Source: Mesostigma viride
Taxonomy: Eukaryota > Streptophyta > Mesostigmatophyceae > Mesostigmatales > Mesostigmataceae
Length of the DNA: 64,000 bases
Direction: 5' to 3'
Assembly: GCA_009746045.1 (NCBI GenBank)
Contig: RPFO01000154.1
Span: 7,802,693-7,866,692, forward strand
Shown here: positions 56,613 to 64,000 of the stretch, piece by piece
How positions within the stretch are numbered: position 1 is the stretch's first letter
Layout of the letters: every line of letters starts with the position of its first letter
Notes under the pieces: model-generated
The model's database searches: none
What the model saw: the letters and a program-made list of their open reading frames with translations, nothing else
Told to the model about the DNA's origin: nothing
Position numbers and translations under genes: made by a program

Positions 56613-56672
56613 GTATGATGTTCAAGGGACACTTGTCAGTGAGCTGGGTTCCTTGGCATACCTCAGTGATCT
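56613..56672 (+). CDS. LRR gene 2, first LRR exon
   Basis: 60-nt phase 2-2 exon, acceptor ACGCAG, donor GTAAGT. Reads YDVQGTLVSELGSLAYLSDL. Same length and position as 6388-6447 in gene 1. Confidence 0.85.
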
Positions 56673-57183
56673 GTAAGTGCCCTCTCTTCTGCCACCAAAC
56701 CTGAAAGTACTTTTCAGAAGTATATATTTCATATATTCATGGATAATGACACATTCTGGAGGTGAGATCAGCATGCAACACATGGAAAGCCCCGAAAAGA
56801 CATCACTAATGAAGACCATCTGATATCGTGGAGATTGGGAGCACCCTACTGTACACAAGATAGGAAGGTGTCATGCACAGTTACTATGGTGGTGGTGGTG
56901 GTGCAAGTGAACTGTACCCATGTGTGCAGGGTGGTCCAACGTGGAACAACTCCTCATGTGGAACCAATCGGCTCGCTGCCCACCGTGAGCGAGCCTGTTC
57001 TAGTACCTGTCGTCACCTCTGCACTGGCAGTGCTGCAGTTGATGTGGCCGCTTAGACTCCTAATATTGTCGGCAAGCAATAGTATGAGCAACAGCTCAAC
57101 TACTGCGGATCCTAGTGCTTGTATGTGGCATCTCCTGAAGAGACTGAGCTCCTTGTCCTCCAGTAGCTGATATGACATAATCG

Positions 57184-57264
57184 GTATCTGAAACAACTCA
57201 TGCTCAGTAGCACCATCCCACCACAGCTGGGGTCGTTGTACATTGTGGCGGTCCTGCAAGTTTT
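57184..57264 (+). pseudogene. LRR gene 2, decayed LRR exon
   Basis: Reads YLKQLMLSSTIPPQLGSL then YIVAVLQVL. There is no AG at the 5' edge, the LSG core is damaged, and the length is 81 nt. Probably a dead module that is spliced over. Confidence 0.55.
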
Positions 57265-57462
57265 GTAGTCTTCCCCTCCGTGCAGATGATTGTGCTGGCC
57301 GCATATTCAGCCTTCTGCGTCTGGACTTGTTGTCATGTGCTAGCGTTGCCCTTGCCAGTTCCAGCTATGGCTCAAACGAGCAGGCGCTCCCGCAGTGTCT
57401 GTGGCTGATTCCTTGTGGGTGCATGCGTGCTTGTGCAATGACCTCCTCATGATCTGCCCCAG

Positions 57463-57534
57463 GAACCTGGAAACCGGCCAGCTAAGTGGCACCATCCCAC
57501 CTGAGCTGGGGTCACTGTCCTCCTTGCAACGCCT
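57463..57534 (+). CDS. LRR gene 2, LRR exon
   Basis: 72-nt phase 2-2 exon, acceptor GCCCCAG, donor GTAAGC. Reads NLETGQLSGTIPPELGSL then SSLQRL. Confidence 0.85.
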
Positions 57535-57757
57535 GTAAGCCTTCCCTCTGCATCCTTGCGATGGCCACACGTCCCGTAGTGCCTCTTTGGACTTGCTTCC
57601 ATCTGCTTGTGACGTGCTTATCTGGCAAAGCCCTACAGAGCACTCGCAAAGTGGAACCGAACTGAGTCAGTACTCTCCCCTTTGCTATCAGGCTGCGTGC
57701 TTCCGCGGAGAAGTATCTATGACGACAGTATGCGTCTCTGCACGTGTCGGAGGCTAG

Positions 57758-57895
57758 CATATGATACATGTCTGCCCACTAGTACTAAAAGCCACTCGCG
57801 CCGACAGCCAGGGGCACGTGTCATAGGCTAAATATAAGATACATGTCTGCCCGCTAGTGACAAAACCCACTCGTGCCGACAACTGGGGGCTTACG
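57758..57895. repeat. Tandem duplication of about 70-85 bp
   Basis: Both copies contain GATACATGTCTGCCC, CTAGT and ACTCG(C/T)GCCGACA. Intronic. Confidence 0.75.
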
Positions 57896-58740
57896 ACACA
57901 GACAAGGCACGTTCATGCCGAAGCTCACTAGCTTTAACATTTTATATGTCCAAATCTGCTCTTGACTAGTAAAAAATGACGAATGTTTGAGCCCGGCAAA
58001 TACAGCCAGGCATTCTGCGCACTGCTGAATTTCATCTGCAACGTAGCACAGCTCTTTTGGGCAACGCTTGGCCGTGCAAAAAAGGCCTTGCAAAATTCGG
58101 TGTTCTTACTATCTCTCGAACCATCATACTCGTTAGGAATCCCTTTGCGAGCAGACCCAGTTTCCAAGGTTCATGTTGCGCCCTCAAGCCCGTTAGGAAG
58201 ACCTGCCACGTATCATGCTTCATAAATCATTTTATGACACTCCCAATGCAAACGCTTTATCTTCATGCCTCTTATGAAGACCTGCAACACATCATGCTTT
58301 GTGAATAATAGATAGTGACGTACCCCCAATGCGCCGTTGCCTCCTCACGCCTGTAGCGTGGAGAACTCAGGCCGTAACAGGGCACTAGGCCAGAGTAGGT
58401 CTACAATTCATTGGACACCTGTGAGGCTCCTCCACATTTATTACTCATGGCGATTGTTGAGCTTCATTCAGTTTATATGTGATATGTGGACGGCTTGAAG
58501 GGGACCGCCTTGCCATACAGTAGGTAACGTAGTAGTACGTAGTACTAGCACCTGTCACGGGGTTACTGCACCGGCCGGCCTTTGCGTGGTGGTGCAGAGT
58601 GTGGACCCGTGGTACAGGGATAGGCAACTTCTAGCGAACGTCACTGGACCAGATACCTGTGCCTAGGCGTGGCCCAGCTGCACGTGCTGGCAGTCAGTAC
58701 TTAGAGTGGTGTGGTGAACATGTGGAGGCCTTTTTGCAGC

Positions 58741-58912
58741 TCCCACCCACCCACCCACCCACCCACCCACCCACCCACCCACCCACCCACCCACCCACCC
58801 ACCCACCCACCCACACCCACCCACCCACCCACCCACCCACCCACCCACCCACCCACCCACCCACCCACCCACCCACCCACCCACCCACCCACCCACCCAC
58901 CCAGCCACCCAC
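58741..58912. repeat. (ACCC)n array
   Basis: About 43 tandem CCCA/ACCC units, with one phase slip near 58812. Open frames over it (HPPTHPPT or WVGGWVGG) are artefacts. Confidence 0.95.
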
Positions 58913-59316
58913 AGTTAGATTATGATGAGCGAGGATGATGGTGGGAACTCAGTGTGAGACAGAGAATTCAATGACGCCTGGGATCGGGCGTTCCTTGTCA
59001 TTATTCACTCCAATAACGGGCACACATTATATGTCGTGACACTGCGTCTCTCACGAGTTCCCTTGGACAACTGTACTACGTAACATTTGTCCACCACGTG
59101 TCCAGGCTCTAGAGTCTTCTAGACCTTCAGCACCGTTACTACGTCCATCAGACTAGTTGCTGGCTACGTAACTTGCGTCCACGTTGCTGTGTCGCGCCAC
59201 AACCGGCGCTATGCACTGTTATTCAGTCTCCGCCAGAATAACTCCGGTCACATTTTGTGTTTCCCTGTCTGTGTGTTTCCGGCCACAAGTCAGCCTCGAG
59301 GTATCTCAGCTAACTC

Positions 59317-59452
59317 CCACCCACCCACCCACCCACCCACCCACCCACCCACCCACCCACCCACCCACCCACCCACCCACCCACCCACCCACCCACCCAC
59401 CCACCCACCCACCCACCCACCCACCCACCCACCCACCCACCCACCCACCCAC
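59317..59452. repeat. (ACCC)n array, second
   Basis: About 34 pure units, 400 bp from the first array. The flanks are unrelated, suggesting independent growth. Confidence 0.95.
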
Positions 59453-59700
59453 GCTGCTGAGAGGGGCAAGTCTATTGTTTAGAGAGGTATGCTGCGCCCC
59501 AGCATGGTGTTACAACAACCAGCCTGATCATGAATTCTACAAATGGTGTTGTATCATAAGCTCTACTTACAAAGCCCACTTAGTTGTAAAATATATATTT
59601 CTCGTGGTGGGAAGGAGCTCCACTGGACCAAAAGCCAGGAATTCATAGTACATTTAGTACAGCAAAAAAGTCTTCGTGCTGAGTTTTTTTACATGCATTC

Positions 59701-61601
59701 TTAAGGGGAGGGTCCCATAGAAATATATCAAAACTTACCCCCCCTAATAACTACAGAAATGCAACTGACAACCACTGAATGATGTTTGGGGACCATAAAC
59801 CTGATGTTTGGGCATGCATACCACCACTTGTTGGGGGTACTACCCCCAGCCATACACCGGCTATGAGCTAAAAATAGAAAAAAACGCTGTCCGGGGCACA
59901 TCTTGCCCAGAACAGTGGGAGAACCAGTAGCATGAAAAAAGCACACCCCATATAAAAATGTCATGGGACATTGTTTCTACCTAATTGGATCAACAAAATC
60001 AGCACATCCCTTTGAGTTATTAATTTTTGGGCCAAAAATACGCTTTTTTTGGCGGGGCGTCCCCATACACACTCATAACACATCAATTAGGCCTGAAAAG
60101 CACAAGTCAAATTCTGTCATGACCATAGAAGGCACTGTCAAAGTTTGGTGGCATTCTGAGCTCAGCTGTAGCAGTTATTAATTTTGGCAGTTGGCCACCT
60201 GTGCAGACGCTAAGGAAGGCATTAGTGAGTATTAAGGCACACTAACACTTCCTATGCCATCCAAAAGGCTCCTGACCATGCCCAATTCGACCACAATGTA
60301 CAAGGAGGTGGCTGGGCACGTCATGTGCCCTTGCCTTACCTCGACACGGGCAACCTGTTGCGTGTGTGCACAACAATGAGGCAGGTAGCTCTACATGCCT
60401 AGCCAACACTTCTAAAGCATATTCCAGGTTTATGGTGTGGGCATCATCCCAAAACCAAGCTCAAACACACCCTAGAAAGCCATATCCACTAATTGCCCAA
60501 CAAGGGTAACAACAGACAGTCCACAGAGAAAGCAGAATTATCATACATGCTGCTTGCCAAGGCTTCTTACCATGGTTACCTTGCCTTGCTAGCATATGAA
60601 TTAGGGCTCTCCCATTTTAGTGGGAGAAAGGCCAACAAGACAACGATAACCCCTACCTACGTGCAGTTCCACCCATGCAGTATGCCCCTCAGAAAAACCA
60701 CTGCCACCTTTCTTTCCAGCGCAATTGTTTGCCAAGAAACAAACTCAAGCTTGTGAGCCTCTAACCACAATGAAGCCTCTGCTAAGAAAGGCCGCGTCAA
60801 TATTCACACAAAACTGAGTGCTGTTAGCAATCTCCTTCCAAGAAACCACTCAGCAAATCCCTGACAACTTGACGATATGCCACGGTCACGCTTTGACACA
60901 TCCCAGCCATGCAACGTACATAAAAACCACTGAAAGGTGCCAGGAATCTGGCGATGCGCAGCACGGAATGGCATTATACCTGGCGCTAACTGCACGGAAA
61001 GAAGCCGAAAACTTGCGTTGATAACCCATAAAGGAAGCGAAACATTCATAGGGTCACGTTGATCACACGATCGTACCATTACCGGAATTGTCCTTCGCCC
61101 AGCGGCGCAAGAAAGAACAACCTTCCATGGAATAATAAGACGCGCATCCCGCGAGCCTGGAGAGTGTCTTACCGATCATGACGGAAATCTTGCCGAAACC
61201 CAGCAAATTTTTTAAAGCTTTACCAATAACGATTTAAACGCATCCTTGACGCTAGGTAAAGCCCATAAAACCTGACAATCACCGCCGCCAGCGTGCATTC
61301 TAATTTATTCCTCTCGACGAAAACATCAGATTGGACCCCCGTGGCGATGGTCATCAATAAAATCATCGACACTGCAAGAAACGCGAACTCCGCTACGAAG
61401 TAGTATCATTTACTCATCGTCTTTAAGATTCGCTCAGTTTCTCTGCATTCCGCGAGCCATCTTTTTCTACTCTGCCTGAAAGCACGTCGCCATGGCCAGC
61501 TCCGGTAGGGGTGCGCGCCCCGTGCACTACTTTTTCACGGTACGGACGGGTACCGCGAATTTTTCGGCGCCAAAATATTCGCGCCGGGACCGTCCCCTTA
61601 A
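59701..61601 (-). mobile_element. TTAA-flanked TIR transposon, copy 2 (non-autonomous)
   Basis: 1901 bp from TTAAGGGGAGGGTCCC to GGGACCGTCCCCTTAA. Homologous to the outer parts of 8773-19097, including the subterminal palindrome (59832-59848) and the right-end block around GTCGCCATGG (61488-61497) and CACGGTACGG. No transposase-like frame is apparent. It lies in a gene 2 intron and ends 90 bp before an LRR exon. Confidence 0.75.
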
Positions 61602-61691
61602 GCAGGCATTTTTGTGGATGCCAGCTTCGGGGGTGTGATTGTTGCTAGTATGCTTGCGTGCATGGCCCCCCTTGATTGCTGCTGACCGCAG

Positions 61692-61763
61692 GAACTTGAA
61701 TGACAACAACCTGACCGGCACAATCCCATCTGAGCTGGGGTCCTTGTATCGCCTGGCCATCTT
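61692..61763 (+). CDS. LRR gene 2, LRR exon
   Basis: 72-nt phase 2-2 exon, acceptor ACCGCAG, donor GTAAGT. Reads NLNDNNLTGTIPSELGSL then YRLAIL. Confidence 0.85.
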
Positions 61764-62027
61764 GTAAGTCTGCCGGACATATACTGCATCAGATACGCAG
61801 TTGACCCTGGCTGGACTCTCTGCCATTTGTGTCGTTGCCATAACAGCTTTTGCCTGTCAAAGCCCCACTACAGATGGCACTTGAGCTGCCTGTTTGGCTA
61901 CATAGTTGCAACTCTCCTGCTGAATCATGTGGGCTTTCCTGCCAATTCATTCATTTATCCATTGCTCCATCTATGCATCCATCCATCCATCCATCCATTC
62001 ATCCGTCCGTCCGTCCGTCCGTCCATC

Positions 62028-62640
<613 letters not shown>

Positions 62641-62979
62641 ATCCATCCGTTCATTCATCCTTCCATGTACCCATTTACCTATCGATGGGACAAAGGTTAC
62701 GTTTCATCCCTGTCAGAGCATCATCGCAAGGCATAACCAGAAAGGGGCAGGAACTGCCGCTTTTTCTCATAGCCTGGAATGCGAGGAACCGGCTCAATCT
62801 TAAACTGCTCACGCGAAGAGTCCAGCATCTCCTGTGGGTGCGATGAGGCCTTATCATAGCAAATGCTCAGCAGATGTAGTACATATGTAGGGCAGGTCCA
62901 TGGTCCAGAGGCAACAGCTCAAGGTCCCGGGCTCACGTTGAGGCGTGCTTGTCCAATACCCTGCTTGTTCTGCCAACAG
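62641..62979. other. Intron remainder after the (ATCT)n array
   Basis: Ordinary sequence to the acceptor CCAACAG. No feature seen. Confidence 0.6.
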
Positions 62980-63051
62980 GTATCTGGACAACAGCAACCT
63001 GAGGGGTACCATCCCACCTGAGCTGAGGTCCTTATCCTCCCTCCAAGAACT
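62980..63051 (+). CDS. LRR gene 2, LRR exon
   Basis: 72-nt phase 2-2 exon, donor GTAAGT. Reads YLDNSNLRGTIPPELRSL then SSLQEL. Confidence 0.85.
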
Positions 63052-63682
63052 GTAAGTCTTCCCTGCGCATGCTTGAGACGGCCAGATATCCAGCATTTAT
63101 TTTACGAGTTGGCTCTATTGCCAGCTCTACCTTAGTTCGTAAGCAACACCTTGTGCAATGTGCTTGACCTCCGCAGGAACGGTTGTCGACACTAATGATT
63201 TATTGTCCAGTTAGGTAATTTACTTCTTGCACGCCGTCGTCCTCCACCCACAAGCAGAAATGCGCGGCGCCCACGGTACTTGCCCGTTGGGTAGTTTGGG
63301 AGTCTAGTATGGAGTTGTAACATTATGCCATGCAGCAGACATCTTGGTACCGGGTCTACACCCCCAGTACCTAATCCTGTCACATTTCGGACCTCGGTGC
63401 TCAGCACCGCACATAATTCTAGCGTCCCTCGGTATTCGGGGCTCAGTTCCGCGCGGCGCTTCCGCCTCGAATTTCCGCCTGCCTAGTGCTTAGGCTGTCC
63501 TCTGCTTAGGCAGACTAACTCCAGCTGCTCCTGTCTGTACTTGCTGCCGTTTGCTTGTATTGTCGTCGCCACCCGCATAAAGCGTACGTGCAAGAACTGG
63601 CACTTTGAGCTGCCTGTTTTATAACGCTTATACTTTATGAATGGGGCACCCTTGTGCAAATGCCCTGCTTTTCTGCCCGCAG
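63052..63682. other. Intron of gene 2
   Basis: About 630 bp, with no feature recognised. Confidence 0.55.
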
Positions 63683-63754
63683 GTTACTGAGTGGCAACCA
63701 TCTGGAAGGCACTATCCCACCTGATCTGGGGTCAATGTCCTCTCTGCTCCTTCT
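63683..63754 (+). CDS. LRR gene 2, LRR exon
   Basis: 72-nt phase 2-2 exon, acceptor CCCGCAG, donor GTAAGC. Reads LLSGNHLEGTIPPDLGSM then SSLLLL. Confidence 0.85.
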
Positions 63755-63924
63755 GTAAGCCTTTCCTCCGCACGCTGGTGGTGACCAGGTATTCCGTGGC
63801 TCCTGTCCAGGCTTGCTGCCATTTGCTGTTGCTGCCATCGCCTGCCAAACCCCAGACAAACGGGCACCTAATTTGTGCTGTTGGCGCATCTGTGCGTGAT
63901 GCGCTGGTTGTTCCTGCTTCGCAG

Positions 63925-63996
63925 AAATCTGCATTACAATTCTCTGAGCGGCACCATCCCACCTGAGCTGGGTTCTATATTTGGACTGCAAAAGCT
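63925..63996 (+). CDS. LRR gene 2, LRR exon at window edge
   Basis: 72-nt phase 2-2 exon, acceptor TTCGCAG, donor GTAA at the window end. Reads NLHYNSLSGTIPPELGSI then FGLQKL. The gene continues beyond the window. Confidence 0.85.
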
Positions 63997-64000
63997 GTAA

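Larger units (their letters stand above)
57535..59700. other. Intron of gene 2, left part
   Basis: Holds a two-copy tandem repeat of about 85 bp (57758-57895, GATACATGTCTGCCC motifs), a second diverged duplication (58185-58300, GAAGACCTGC..CATCATGCTT), and two ACCC arrays. No exon found. Confidence 0.6.

Noticed and set aside
58659-59648. HPPT- and WVGG-repeat frames
   Set aside because: Translations of the (ACCC)n arrays.

Overview
This is eukaryotic nuclear DNA, most plausibly from a green alga. Evidence: short exons with GT..AG introns (donors mostly gtaag), plant-type leucine-rich repeats (LRRs) of the LSGTIPPELGSL kind behind an LRRNT_2-like cap, SPPPP-rich extracellular linkers as in algal and plant cell-wall proteins, many decayed retroelements, and long simple-repeat arrays. 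Species cannot be named from the sequence. No bacterial operons, CRISPR arrays, rRNA or tRNA genes were seen.

Host genes, all on the + strand, appear to form a tandem array of large LRR genes. Gene 0: only a cysteine/proline-rich exon (3579-4094) lies in the window. Gene 1: N-cap 5646-5799, LRR exons from 6388 to 45505, C-cap 45917-46008, then Cys- and Pro-rich phase-1 exons 48494-48580, 49953-50072, 51127-51639 and 52681-52773. It spans over 40 kb because its introns are packed with transposons and satellites. Gene 2: N-cap 55768-55924, LRR exons 56613 to 63996, running off the right edge. Nearly every LRR is one 72-nt exon with phase-2 introns on both sides. Tail exons are phase 1-1. The products look like secreted or surface LRR proteins. 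No transmembrane or kinase exon was found.

Mobile DNA: intron 2 of gene 1 (6448-22414) holds a decayed tyrosine-recombinase element (6835-8692), a TTAA-flanked terminal-inverted-repeat transposon (8773-19097) with a 7.6-kb Copia-like LTR retrotransposon nested in it (10650-18294, TSD GCGTC, minus strand), and an ORF1-only LINE-like insertion (19141-21095) with a (TTAA)n tail and 9-bp TSD. A second tyrosine-recombinase/RNase H element, probably DIRS-like, lies at 31550-34999. A second, short TTAA element lies at 59701-61601 in a gene 2 intron. A foldback MITE-like element is at 44041-44343.

Repeats: a degenerate C-rich minisatellite (1-600), (CCCT)n (22920-23487), a 36-bp minisatellite of about 56 units (24523-26545) between two duplicated LRR exons, (ACCC)n (58741-58912 and 59317-59452), (ATCT)n (62028-62640), and segmental duplications at 49192-53391 and 3266-4370/50819-51915. 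The long open frames over these arrays are repeat artefacts, not genes.

Most notable points: the LTR element's apparent domain order gag-integrase-protease-RT-RNase H; the TTAA elements, whose inverted repeats match within each copy but differ between copies; the ORF1-only retroposon with a nearby empty-site paralogue; and modular symmetric-exon LRR genes with several decaying modules.
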